From assembly GCA_021442155.1 (NCBI GenBank), contig CM038215.1, forward strand, positions 279,484,413 to 279,548,412: a stretch of 64,000 bases of DNA, written 5' to 3'. Shown here piece by piece: positions 1 to 11,033 of this stretch. Origin of the DNA: Cymbidium sinense. Taxonomy: Eukaryota; Streptophyta; Magnoliopsida; Asparagales; Orchidaceae. Positions within the stretch are counted from its first letter, which is position 1, and every line of letters begins with the position of its first letter. A program made the translations under genes and the position numbers. The notes under the pieces were generated by a model. That model did no database searches, was not told the origin of the DNA, and worked only from the letters and a program-made list of their open reading frames with translations.

Positions 1-219
1 AATAAATTATAATTCAAGTTTTTACTATATGATAATTTAAAAAAAAAATCTATTATATTTAAAAATATATTTTAAAATAAAATAATTTAATTTTCAAGAA
101 GTCTTTAATCTTGATAAACTTTAGTTTGACAAGATATTTCTTAAAAATTTTTGGGGGACCGTGCCTCCTCGATCCCCCCTAATCCATCCTAATTTCTATT
201 TGTTATAATTATCATAATA
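1..219 (+). repeat. A module, 3' part, with D module
   Basis: The window opens inside an A module; complete copies begin ATAATTTGAAGCACTTACC. Its last part, the D module, holds a GC-rich core at 153-178: GGGGGACCG, an 8-base loop TGCCTCCT, then CGATCCCCC, arms that pair with one mismatch. D ends with ATAATTATCATAATA and is followed by B. The same D sequence recurs about 30 times in the window. Confidence 0.85.
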
Positions 220-356
220 ATAATGAAGGCTAAAGAGCACTAAAAAATTATCAATTTTATTATTAATAATTATTAAATTTTCAATGACAATCATATCTTG
301 AATAAATGCTAGATCATTTTAAATAGTTGAACATTAATTGACTTACATAGATATCA

Positions 357-395
<39 letters not shown>

Positions 396-1183
396 AAAAT
401 ACTTAAATGACATCAAGATTTATAATAAAATTTAGTTTAAAAAAATTAATATTAGTATGATATTTTTAAAGTGAAATAGAATATAAAAATACATATAAAT
501 TCAAAAAATATTTACACGCATATCACAATTGCTGTATATTTATATATCTAACACTTAAACTTCGTATTTATATACATAACATTTTTTTTATATACAAAAA
601 TATATTTAATTTTAAAAAAGTTAATAAGTGATATTAAAATTTTAAATTTTATTTATATAAATATAAAATTTTAAATATTAAATATATAAATATATATAAA
701 TCATGTCTTATGTATATAAATCCTCTAAAATTTAACAATATGCATATAAAACACCCATTAATTTTGCCTTTAAAAAAAAATACAATGGCATGCATGTAAA
801 TCTTTAGTCAAGCACTCAAAAAATCACTATATAAATGTGAAGATTTAGTTGCTTAAAAAACCCTTTAAAGTATGATGAATTTATTAATTGGATGTATATA
901 TATTAAAAACAATCATCAATTTCACTCTCTACAAGCATCTTACAAATCCCTCAAACATAATTTTTTTGTATTCACACATAATGAATAAACTGAATTATAA
1001 TTCTGAAGCATATTTTATGTGCAAGCAACCAAACCTAACCTACAACAAAAAGAAAAGAAAAAAAAGAGACTACATTTCAAAGCACATGCTCTCATCAAAT
1101 TTATACAAGATATTTAATAAAAACTTTTGGAGGACCGTGCCTCCTCGATCCCCCTATTCCCATTTGTTATAATTATCATAATA
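220..1183 (+). repeat. B module (B1) with closing D module
   Basis: The B module starts AATGAAGGCTAAAGAGCAC and includes an AT microsatellite at 363-392, a CATGCATG box near 790, a TATA-like CTATATAAATG near 829 and a recurrent frame from ATG 888 (94 codons here because the following oligo(A) run and D are read through). It ends with an A-rich stretch at about 1,045-1,070 and a second D whose core is at about 1,129-1,154. B is therefore bounded by direct copies of D. No known protein is recognised. Confidence 0.8.
783..838 (+). promoter_or_regulatory. Promoter-like segment of B1 (RY-type box plus TATA-like box)
   Basis: CATGCATG lies about 40 bases upstream of CTATATAAATG, and both are kept in nearly every B copy. 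CATGCATG matches the RY element of plant seed-gene promoters and the second matches a TATA box. Transcription from here is inference only; the spacing and conservation are what is seen. Confidence 0.25.
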
Positions 1184-1501
1184 GTTTAGGTTTAGATTTA
1201 TTTATTTATTTTATTAATTTAGGTTTTATTTAGTTTAGTTTAAGTTTAAGTTTAGGTTTAAGTTTAGGTTTATTTATTTATTTTATTAATTTAGGTTTTA
1301 TTTAGTTTAGTTTAAGTTTAGGTTTAAGTTTAAGTTTATTTTAGGTTTAAGTTTAGGTTTATTTTAGGTTTAGGTTTAGGTTTTATTTTATTTTTTAGGT
1401 TTAGGTTTTTTTAGGTTTTTTTTAATTTTTATTTTTAGTTTATTTTTAGTTTAGTTTAGTTTATTTAGCTCATTTAGTTTAGTTTAAGTTTAGGTTTATT
1501 T
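1184..1501 (+). repeat. T module T1 (degenerate telomere-like, TTTAGG type)
   Basis: The stretch is made of TTTAGG, TTTATT, TTTAGT and TTTAAG hexamers with no long perfect run. It is interrupted at its right end by the RTE LINE. Confidence 0.85.
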
Positions 1502-1504
1502 AGC

Positions 1505-2300
1505 TTGAATACGGAAAAAATGCTGAGCATCATCTGTCCAAGTGTTAATAAGTTCACATTATGGACTGCAAAGAAGTTAGTCCATGAAACTAGAATTAGG
1601 TTAGGATTTTGGAATATAGGTACTCTTATAGGTAAATTAATGGAATTAATAGATATTATGGTTCATAGAAAGATAACTATTTTATGTGTTCAAGAAACTA
1701 AATGGTTGGTGAGAAGGCCAAGGAGATTGATAGTTTAGGTTTTAAACTTTGGTATTCTAGTAAAAGTCGAACTAGAAATGGTGTAGGTGTGATTATAGAT
1801 AAAAGTTTGAAGAATAATATTATAAGTATTAATAGATGTGGAGATAGAATTATAGCTTTAAAGATTATTATTGATACTAAGATTATTAATGTTATAAGTG
1901 TCTATGCTCCTCAAGTAGGTTTGGAGGTAAGCTCAAAAGAAAATTTTTGGAATGAATTAGAGGGATTAATATAAAAGATACCTCTTGAAGAAAAAGTATT
2001 TATTGGAGGAGATTTAAATGGACATGTTGGTAGAGTGGTAGGAGATTTTAAAAGTATTCATGGAGGTTATGGATTTAGAGTGACTAATGAAGAAGGTAGG
2101 ACTATATTAGATTTTGCCTTAGCTTATGATTTTATAGTTGCTAATACTTTATTTAAGAAAAGAGATGAACATATTATTACTTATAAAATGGATCTAGTAA
2201 AACACGATTGATTATTTTTTGATAAGAAAAATAGATCGCTTAGATTGTAAAGATTGTAGGTCATTCCAAGTGAAATTTTAAGTACCAAAGAATTAGTTTT
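1505..2300 (+). pseudogene. RTE LINE endonuclease domain, broken
   Basis: The first frame shows the endonuclease start (GFWNIGTL, then ILCVQETKW). An extra base near 1,704 shifts the reading frame, which continues as VGEKAKEIDS and ISVYAPQVGLE. A TAA at 1,972 interrupts it, after which the core GGDLNGHVG, HGGYGF and LDFALAYDF follow to about 2,200. The metal-binding and catalytic region would be recognisable if frames were joined, but no continuous product is possible. The domain is of the endonuclease/exonuclease/phosphatase fold and would nick target DNA to start reverse transcription. Confidence 0.8.
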
Positions 2301-2959
2301 AGATTTTAAGATGAAAGGTTGTAAGATAAAAATAAACTATATTATTATCTAGATTAGATTAGATGGGGACACTTAAAGAACACAAATAAAAATATTTTTA
2401 AGAGCAAGCTACAAGAAATTAGAGTTTGGGATGTTCATAAGAAAGCTAACGTTATGTGGAAAAAAATATCAAGTGAAATTAAGCAAGTTGCTAAAGATGT
2501 GCTTGGAGAATCAAAAGGAAAAGCTTCTTTTAATAAGAATAGTTGGTGGTGGAGTTAGAGTGTGCAAAAAAAGATAAGAAATAAGAAGCATTATTATAAA
2601 ACTTGGTTTAGATTTAAAAACTCAGAGAATTGAGAAAGATATAAAATGGCCTGTAGAGATTCTAAGAAAGTAATATATGATGCAAAATTTAGCTTTTAGT
2701 GATTTATACAATGATTAGATACCAAAGAAGGTGAAAGATGTATGTATAAGTTAGCCAACCAAAGAGATAGGAGAAGTAAAGACATAGTTCAAGTGAGAGG
2801 TATTAATGATGAAAATAATAAAGTGCTTTTCTTAGAAAAAGATATTGAAAATAGGTGGATGAGGTATTTTAATAAACTTTTCAATGAAGGATTTGAAATG
2901 CGATTGATTTTAGCAACCATAATACCTAAACAAAAAATAGAGAATTTCATTTTTTATTA

Positions 2960-4330
2960 GTAAATCGAAGTGAAGCTTTAAAGAAAATGAAATGTGGAAA
3001 AGTAGTAGGACCGGATAATATTCCAATAGAAGTGTAGAAATATTTAGGAGATCAAAGAATTTCTTGGCTTACAAATCTTTTTAATGTTATTTTAAGGACT
3101 AAAAAGATGCCAGATGAGTGGAGAAAGAGTTTGTTGGTTCCTATATTTAAGAATAAAGGTGATGCACAAGAGTGTGCAAATTATAGAGGAATTAATGTGC
3201 CATACATTAAAATTATGGGAGAGAGTAATTGAGCATAGGTTACGATGTGATGTTTCTCACAATCAATTTGGTTTCATGCCGTAGATCTACTATGGATGCT
3301 ATACATTTGTTAAGAGGTTTGATGAGAAGCATGAGAAAATAAGAAGGATCTACATATGATATTTATTGATTTAGAGAAAGCTTATGTCTAAAGTCTCAAG
3401 AGATGTTCTTTGGAGAGTTCTAACAGAAAGTTAATATTGGTTATATTCAAGTCATTAAGGATATGTATACTAGAGTCACTTGTGTCCAAACACAAGGAGG
3501 ATTGACAAAATATTTTCCTATTTCAAATTATTACATCAAGGATCAATATTAAGCCCTTATCTTTTTTTTACTTTAGTTATGGATGTTCTTACGAGGCATT
3601 TACAAGAAGATGTAACTTGGTGTATGCTTTTACTTGACATTCTTCTTGTCGATAAGACTAGAGAGTCCAAACTTGAAGTATGGAGGTCAACTTTAGAGTC
3701 TAAAGGTTTTCATTTAAGTAGATCTAAAACTGAATATATGGAGTGTAATTTTAGTTGTAGATGTTTTAGTGGTAGTGTTGTGACTTTAGGTGATCAAGTC
3801 ATTAACAAGAGTGAGCGATTCAGATATTTAGGCTCTATTGTTCAAAATGATGGTGAAATAGATGGAGATGTTATTAGTAGAATTCAAGTTGGATGGTTGA
3901 TGTGGAGGAATGCATCTGGCCTATTATGTGATAGAAAAGTTCCACTTAAACTTAAGGGAAAATTTTATAAGATGGTGGTAAGACCTGCAATGACTTATGG
4001 TGTTGGCCAATAAAGGAGAAACATAAGACTAAGTTAAGTGTTACGATGAGGATGCTCGTGGATGAGTGGCTTTACCCTTGAGATAGAATGCAAAATGAGT
4101 ATGTTCAGAAAAAAGTTGGAGTAGCTCAGTGGTAAGATTAGGGAGAGTATTAGATGGTTTTCACATAAATCGCCTACCCAGATTAGGAGAAGATGCATTA
4201 GATTTGTATGTTAAGAAAGGTAGAGATAGACCTAAAAGACTTGGTTAAGATGTATAAAATGATCTTAGTATACTTAAATTAAATGAGAATTTGACAATGA
4301 TACAGAAGGATTCATATGACCCATAGTGGG
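2960..4330 (+). pseudogene. RTE LINE reverse transcriptase, broken
   Basis: Visible blocks in order are GPDNIPIEV (about 3,010), MPDEWRKS (about 3,110), NYRGINV (about 3,180), FIDLEKAY with the first catalytic Asp (about 3,363), and an open frame from 3,480 to 4,013 with LHQGSILSPYL, SRSKTEYMECNF, RFRYLGSIVQNDGE and LKLKGKFYKM. The box that should hold the two catalytic Asp residues reads MLLLDILLVD: bases are missing and the paired Asp is lost. Beyond 4,013 only scraps of the C-terminal region remain. The element is dead. Confidence 0.85.
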
Positions 4331-4356
4331 ATTAAGGCTTGTTGTTGTTGTTGTAG

Positions 4357-4462
4357 GTTTAGGGTTTTGGTGGGTTTTTTAGGGTTTAGTGTTCGTTTAG
4401 GGATTAGGGATTAGGGTTAGTTAAGGGTTTAGGGTTTAGTGTTTAAGGTTTAGGATTTAAGA
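4357..4462 (+). repeat. T module T2 (TTTAGGG type)
   Basis: This short heptamer-rich stretch is the right remainder of the T module split by the RTE LINE. It leads directly into an A module. Confidence 0.8.
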
Positions 4463-4999
4463 TTTATAATTTGAAGCACTTACCTATTTAGGAAGTAATG
4501 AATGATTTCAATATAATTTATAATTGATACCTTCAAATATATTTTTTTAGGTATAGGCAGCATTAAAATGTTATGTGAGTAAATATGAAAGTTTAGTTAT
4601 TGTATATGTATGTAATAATTATGTGTTATGCATATAAATTTTTTTAAATATGATATATTTCAAAAATTGTGTTGCTTCAAAATTGTTTTGAAATTTATAA
4701 TTGTGGTATATTTTTAATCTATTTATTAAAAAAATTAATGCGCTCCTAATCAAAAAATAAATTTTTTTTTCTAATTCATGAACTACTATGTTAATTAAAT
4801 TTAAATTTTAGTTTAATTCAAGTTTTTACTATATGATAATTTTAAAAAATCTTTTTAATTAACAAAAAATTTTTTAATATAAAATAAATTTTTTTTAAGA
4901 AGACTTCTATCTTGATAAACTTTAGTTTAATACAACATATTTATTAAAAACTATTGGGGGATCATGCCTGCTCGATCCCCTTTAATCCATCCCAATTTC
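4463..4999 (+). repeat. A module A1 with D
   Basis: A complete A sequence from ATAATTTGAAGCAC to a D whose core is at about 4,956-4,980 (variant GGGGGATCATGCCTGCTCG). D is cut short and joined to a B remnant. Confidence 0.85.
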
Positions 5000-5203
5000 C
5001 TTTAAAGTATGATGAATTTATTGATTTCCATCATTTTATTGGATTTATATATATCCAAAATAATCATCAATTTCACTCTGCATAAGCATCTTCCAAATCC
5101 CTCAAACATAATATTTTTGTATTTATTAAAAACTTTGGGGGACCGTGCCTCCTCGATCTCCACTAATCCATCCCTATTTCCATTTGTTATAATTATCATA
5201 ATA
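5000..5203 (+). repeat. Deleted B remnant plus D
   Basis: Only about 110 bases of B remain (CTTTAAAGTATGATGAATTT to CTCAAACATAATATTTTTG), followed by D with core at about 5,138-5,162. This is a B module that lost most of its length between its two D copies. Confidence 0.75.
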
Positions 5204-5814
5204 CTTTATGTTTAGGTTCATTTATTTATTTTAGTTATTTAAGTTTTTATTTAGTTTATTTATTGATTTTAGCTTAAGTTTAGTTTAGGTTTAGGTTTAA
5301 GTTTTATTTAGTTTTTTAGGTTTATTTTTATTTTTTTTATTTCTAGTTTATTTTTAGTTTAGTTTAGTTTATTTAGTTTAGTTTAGGTTTAGGTTTAATT
5401 TTTTGTTTAAGTCTATTTATTATATTATATTTTTATTTTATTTAGTTTAGGTTTTATTTAGGGTTAGGTTTAGGATTTAGGGTTTAGGGTTAGGGTATAG
5501 GGATAGGGTGGGTTTTTAGGGTTTAGCTTAGGGTTTAGTGTTTAGGGTTAGTTTAGAGTTTAGGATTTAAGGTTAGGGTTATGGTTTAACATTTAGAGTT
5601 TAGTTTAGGGATTTTTAACATTTAGAGTTTAGGGTTTAGGGACTTTTTTTTTTTGGGATATTTGAGCTAATTTAATAAACAAACTCACACACACAACATA
5701 TGTGCAAGGACTTGAACCTAAGGCATCTTGATTGAAAGTCAAAGCTCTCAACCACTAGGCTAAGGTTTCTAGCACACGGTGAGGGTTTATGGTTTAACAT
5801 TTAGGATTTAGGGT
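5204..5814 (+). repeat. T module T3 with SINE-like insert
   Basis: Hexamer-type repeats pass into heptamer-type repeats from about 5,460. The SINE-like element lies at 5,645-5,778. Confidence 0.8.
5645..5778 (-). mobile_element. tRNA-derived SINE-like element, copy 1
   Basis: On the - strand it begins with a tRNA-like head: A-box-like TAGCCTAGTGG, an anticodon-arm-like TTTGACTTTCAATCAAG and B-box-like GGTTCAAGTCC. A roughly 50-base body with a short GT run follows, then an 11-base A tail (T run on the + strand at 5,645-5,655). Acceptor arms do not pair, so it is not a working tRNA gene. Internal A and B boxes plus a poly(A) tail fit a short SINE. Confidence 0.65.
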
Positions 5815-6203
5815 TTATAATTTGAAGCACTAACCTATTTAGGAAGTATTAAATGATTTCAATATAATTGGTAATTGATACCGTCCAATGTATTTTTTTT
5901 AAGTATAGGTGGCATTAAAATGATATGTGAGTAAATATGAAAGTTTAGGTATTTGATATATATTTAATAATTATGTGTTTTGCATAAAAATTCTATAAAT
6001 ATGTTATATTTTAGAAATTGTGTTGCTTCAAATTTTTTTTGAAATTTACAATTGTGGTATATTTTTAATATTTATTAAAAAAATTAATGTGCTCCTAATC
6101 AGAAAATAAATTTTTTTCTAATTCATGAACTACTATGTTAATTAAATTTAAATTGCCTCCTCGATCCTCTGTCCCTATTTGCATTTATTATAATTATCAT
6201 AAT
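5815..6203 (+). repeat. A module A2, internally deleted, fused to D
   Basis: A is normal to about 6,152 (ATTAAATTTAAA) and then jumps into the middle of the D core (GCCTCCTCGATCC at 6,154), losing roughly 190 bases of the A end and the left hairpin arm. Confidence 0.8.
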
Positions 6204-7140
6204 AATGAATGAAACCTTTAAAATTATCAATTTTATTATTAATAATTTATTATATTTTCAATGCTAATCATATCTTGAACAAATGCTAGATCATTTTAAA
6301 TAGTTTAACACTAATTGAATTACATAGATATCATTAATTTTTCTTATAAATTTATATTTTTAAATATGTAAATGACATCAAGATTGATAATAAAATTTAG
6401 TTTAAATAAATTAATATTAATATGATATTTTTAAAGTCAAATAAAATAAAAAAATACATAAAAATTCAAAATACATTTACACCCATATTACAATTCCAGT
6501 ATACTTATATATCTAACACTTAAACTTCATATTTACATACATAACACTTTTTTTATATACAAAAATATATTTAATTTTAGAAAAATTAATAAGTGATATT
6601 AAAAGTTTAAATTTTATTTATATAAATATGAAATTTTAAGTATTAAATATATAAAAAATATATAAATCATGTCTTTTGTATATAAATCCTCTAAAATTTA
6701 ACAATATTTATATAAAACCTCCATTAATTTTGCCTTTAAGAAAAATGCAATGGCATGCATGTAAATCTTTAGTCAAGCACTCAAAAAATTTCTATATAAA
6801 TGTGAAGATTTAGTGGCTTAAAAACCCTTTAAAGTATGATGAATTTATTGAATTCCATCATTTGATTGGATGTATATATCCAAAACAATCATCAATTTCA
6901 CTCTCCACATGCATCTCCCAAATCCCTCAAACATAATATTTTTCTATTCATAGAGAATGAATAAACTAAATCATAATGCTCTAGCAGATTTTATGTGTAA
7001 CCAACCAAACCTGAATTGCAACAAAAGCAAAAAAAAAAATGATAAAAAAAAACATGTCAATAGTTCAAGATAGATGCTCTGATTAAATTGATACAAGATA
7101 CTTATTAAAAACTTTTGGGGGGGACCGTCCTCTCATTTCC
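6204..7140 (+). repeat. B module (B2) with degenerate D
   Basis: Full-length B. Its recurrent frame from about 6,870 is closed by TAG near 6,950. It shares GCTCTAGCAGATTTTATGTG with the B modules at 23.7 and 42.5 kb. The closing D is damaged, reading GGGGGGGACCGTCCTC at about 7,107. Confidence 0.8.
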
Positions 7141-7858
7141 TATTATATTTTTATTTATTATTTCTTAGTTTATGGTTAGGTTTATTTTAGGTTTAGGTTT
7201 TATATAGTTTTTTAGGTTTAGGTTTTTCAGGATTATGTTTATTTTTTTTAGCTTATTTTTAGTTTAGTTTAGTTTATTTAGTTGATTTAGTTTAGTTTAG
7301 GTTTAGGTTTATTTATTTATTTTATTTTCTTTAAGTTTTATTTAGGGTTAGGTTTAGAGTTTAGGGTTTAGGGTTTAGGGTTTAGGGTTTAGGGTTTAGA
7401 GTTTAGGGTTTAGAGTTTAGGGTTTAGGATTTAAGGTTTAGGTTTTAGGGTTTAGGGTCAGGGTTTAGGATTTAAGATTTAGAGTTTAGGGTTTACAGTT
7501 TAGGGTTTAGGGTTTAGAGTTTTTTAGGGTTTAAGTTAGGGTTTAAGATTTAGGGTTCATTTAGGATTTAGGGTTTAGGGTTTAGGGTTTAGGGTTTATG
7601 ATTAGTCTAAGGTTTAGGGTTTATAGTTAGTTTAGGGCTTGGAGTTTATGGTTTAGGGTTAAGATTTATGGTTATTTATTTATTATTTTGGGATATTTGA
7701 GCAAATTTAATCACAAACTCACACACACAAATATGTGCAAGGACTTGAACCCAAGACCTCTTGATTAAAAGTCAAACTCTTAACCACTAGGCTAAGGTTT
7801 CTTGCACAGGATTAGGGTTTAGGATTTAGTGTTTAGGATTTAGAGTTTAGGGTTTAGG
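7141..7858 (+). repeat. T module T4 with SINE-like insert
   Basis: Its right half holds the longest perfect plant-telomere run I found, five TTTAGGG units at 7,360-7,394. The remainder is degenerate. Confidence 0.85.
7684..7806 (-). mobile_element. tRNA-derived SINE-like element, copy 2
   Basis: Same layout as the 5.6-kb copy: A-box-like TAGCCTAGTGG, anticodon-like loop CTTTTAA (TTT at the anticodon position) and B-box GGTTCAAGTCC, then the GT-rich body. The tail is the A/T-rich TTATTTATTATTTTG on the + strand rather than a clean A run. Confidence 0.65.
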
Positions 7859-8382
7859 GTTTATAATTTGAAGCACCTACCTATTTAGAAAGTATTGAAT
7901 GATTTCAATATAATTGATAATTAATACCATCAAATGTTATGTGACTAATACGAAAGTTTAGATATTAGATATATATGTAATAATTATGTGCTATTCATAT
8001 AAATTTTTTAAATATGATATATTTTAAAAATTGTGTTGCTTCAAAATTATTTTGAAATTTATAATTATGGTATATTTCTAATTTATTTATTAAAAAAATT
8101 AATGTGCTCCTAATCAAAAAATAATTTTTTTCTAACTTATAAACTACTACATTAATTAAATTTAAAATTTATTTTAATTCAAGTTTTACTATATGATAAC
8201 TTAAAAAAATTCAATTCAATTAAAAATTATTTTTTAACAAAAAATAATTTAATTTTCAATAAGTCTTGAATCTTGATAAACTTTAGTTTAATACTAGATA
8301 TTTATTAAAAACTTATGAAGGATCATGCCTCCTCAATCCCGCATAATCCATTACTATTTCCATTTGTTATAATTATCATAAT
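7859..8382 (+). repeat. A module A3 with D
   Basis: A full A unit that lacks about 30 bases near the GTCCAATGTATTT segment. D core variant GGATCATGCCTCCTCAATCCC is at about 8,320. Confidence 0.8.
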
Positions 8383-8834
8383 ATTTTAGGCTTAAGTTTA
8401 TTTATTTATTTTATTTATTTTGGTTTTTATTTAGTTTATTTATTTTTTTAGAGTTTGGGGACGTTTAAATTTAGGTTTAGGTTTTGGTTTTATTTAGTTT
8501 TTTTAGGTTTTTTTAGTTTATTATTTATTTAGTTGATTTAGTTTAGTTTAGGTTTAGGTTTAATTATTTTAATTTATTTTTATTTTGTTTAGTTTAGGTT
8601 TTAATTTAGGGTTAGGTTTAGGGTGGGTTTTTTAGGGTTTAGTTTAGAGTTATGGGTTTAGTGTTAGTTTAGGGTTTAGGGTTTAAGGTTTAGGATTTAT
8701 GGTTTAGGGTTAGGGTTAAGGTTAGGGTTTAGGACTTAAGATTTAGGATTTAGGGTTTAGGGTTTATGGCTTAGGGTTTGGGTCAGGGTTTAGGATTTAG
8801 GGTTTAGGGTTTAGGGTTAGTTTAGGGTTTAGGG
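8383..8834 (+). repeat. T module T5
   Basis: Hexamers pass to heptamers from about 8,600, with no insert. Confidence 0.8.
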
Positions 8835-8965
8835 TTTATAATTTGAAGCACTTACCTATTTAGGAAGTAATCATTGATTTCAATATAATAGATAATTGAT
8901 AACGTCCAATGGTTTTTTTAAGGTATAGGTGGCATTAAAAAATTATGTGAGTATATTAATATTAG

Positions 8966-9058
<93 letters not shown>

Positions 9059-9463
9059 GAATTTTTAATATGATATATTATATACAAAATTGTGTTATAG
9101 TTAAAAATTGTGTTAGTTCAAAATTGTTTTCAAATTTATAATTGTGATATATTTTTAATCTATTTATTAAAAAAAGTAATGTGCTCCTAATCAAAAAATA
9201 ATTTTTTTCCTAATTCATGAACTACTATGTTAATTAAATTTAAATTTTATTTTAATTTGAGTTTTTACTATATGATAAATTTTAAAAAATATATATTCAA
9301 TTAAAAAATATTTTTTAATATAAAAAAATTAATTTTCAAGAAGTCTTGAATCTTGATGAACTTTAGTTTAATACAAGATATTTTTTAAAAACTATTGGGG
9401 GACCGTGCCTCCTCGATCCCCCCTAATCTGTCCCAATTTCCATTTGTTATAATTATCATAATA
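8835..9463 (+). repeat. A module A4 with D and AT microsatellite
   Basis: The A unit is lengthened by a (TA)n tract of about 90 bases at 8,967-9,058. D core at about 9,397 is followed by the variant CTAATCTGTCCCAATTTCC, shared with the D near 27.7 kb. Confidence 0.85.
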
Positions 9464-10450
9464 AAGATGAAGGCTGAAGAGCACTACAAAAATGTCAATT
9501 TTATTATTAATAATTTGTTAAATTTTCAGTGATAATCATATTTGAACAAATCCTAGATCATTTTAAATAGTTGAACATTAATTGGCTTACATAGATATCA
9601 TTAAACTTTTTTTATACATTTATATTTTTAAATATTTAAATGACATCAAGATTTATAATAAAATTTAGTTTAAGTAAATTAATATTAGTATGGTATTTTT
9701 AAAGTCAAATAGAATAAAAAATACATAAAAATTCAAAAAAAAAAAAAAAACATTTACATGCATATCAAAATTCATGCATACTTATATATCTAACACTTAA
9801 ACTTCATATTTACATACATAACACTTTTTTATATACAAAAAATATAATTAATTTTAAAAAAAAATTAATAAGTGATATTAAAATTTTAAATTTCATTTAT
9901 ATAAATATGAAATTTTAAGTATTAAAAATATAAATATATATATAAATCATGTCTTATGTATAAAAATCCTCTAAAATTTAATAATATGCATATAAAACTC
10001 ATATTAATTTTTCCTTAAAAAAATGCAATGGTATGCATGTAAATCTTTAGTCAATCACTCAAAAAATCTCTATATAAATGTGAAGATTTAGTTGCTTAAA
10101 CACCCTTTAAAGTATGATAAATTTATTGAATTGCATCATTTGATTAGATGTATATATCAAAAACAATAATCAATTTCACTCTCCACGAGGATCTTCCAAA
10201 TCCGTCAAACATAATATTTTCATATTCACACAAAATGAATAAACTAAATCATAATTATATAGCACATTTTATGTGCAAGCAACCAAACCTGAACTACATA
10301 AGAAAAAAAAAACATGACTACAGATTGCAGTTCAAAACATATGCTCTCATCAAATTTATACAAGATATTTATTAAAAACTTTTTGGGGATCGTGCATCCT
10401 CAATCCCCCCTAATCGATCCCTATTTCCATTTATTATAATTATCATAATA
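9464..10450 (+). repeat. B module (B3) with D
   Basis: Full B. The recurrent frame is open from 10,148 to 10,375. Diagnostic bases are GATTAGATG, ACAATAATC and CACACAAAATG. The closing D core is GGGGATCGTGCATCCTCAATC at about 10,384. Confidence 0.8.
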
Positions 10451-11033
10451 GTTTAGGTTTAGGTTTACTTATTTATTATAATTATTTAGACTTTTGTTTA
10501 GTTTATTTGTTAATTTTAGTATAGGTTTAGGTTTAGGTTTAGTTTAGGTTTGGTTTAGGTTTATGTTTAAGTTTAGGTTTAGGTTTATTTTAGGTTTAGG
10601 TTTGTTAGGTTAATTTTTATTTTTTATTTTATTCTTTTTAGTTTATTTTAGTTTATTTGTTTTATTATTTTAGCGTTTATTATTTTATTTTATTTTTATT
10701 TTATTTTATTTTATTTAGTTTAGTTTTATTTTAGGTTTTAGGGTTGAGTTTAGGATTTTAGGGTTTAATTTGTTAGTTTAGGATTTAGGTTTAGTTTTTT
10801 TAGTGTTTAGGGGTTTAGGTTTAGGGTCTGGGGTTTAGTTGGGTTATGATTTAGAGTATGGTTAAAAATTAGGTTGTGGTTAAGGTTTAGGCTTTTTGTA
10901 TTTAGTGTTTAGGGTTCGTTTAGGGTTTATGGTTTAGGGTTTAGGGTTTAGGGTTAGTTTAGGGTTTAAGGTTTTGGATTTGGGTTTAAGGTTTAGTATT
11001 TAGGGTTTAGGGCTTAGGATTTAGGATTTAGGG
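10451..11033 (+). repeat. T module T6
   Basis: Diverged hexamers pass to heptamer-type repeats from about 10,740. Confidence 0.8.

Larger units (their letters stand above)
1502..4356 (+). mobile_element. RTE-clade LINE, decayed
   Basis: This is a non-LTR retrotransposon on the + strand with an N-terminal apurinic-type endonuclease followed by reverse transcriptase, the RTE layout. The 3' end runs into a short (TTG)n tract at about 4,339-4,354, which is typical of plant RTE elements in place of poly(A). At about 2.85 kb it is close to the length of the coding part of such elements, but it carries many stops and frameshifts. It lies within telomere-like T sequence, so no target-site duplication can be called. 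Confidence 0.85.

Noticed and set aside
134..1183. A standard TRIM or LTR retrotransposon made of D-B-D
   Set aside because: D has no TG...CA ends, no primer-binding site is seen after the left D, and no target duplication can be found; left as a hypothesis in the findings.
5645..5778. A tRNA gene on the - strand
   Set aside because: A and B boxes and an anticodon-like arm are visible, but the acceptor and T arms do not pair, there are four copies in repeat context, and they carry an A-rich tail; SINE-like is the better reading.
8929..9141. A 70-residue frame with a long IYIYIY string
   Set aside because: It is a read-through of a TA microsatellite.
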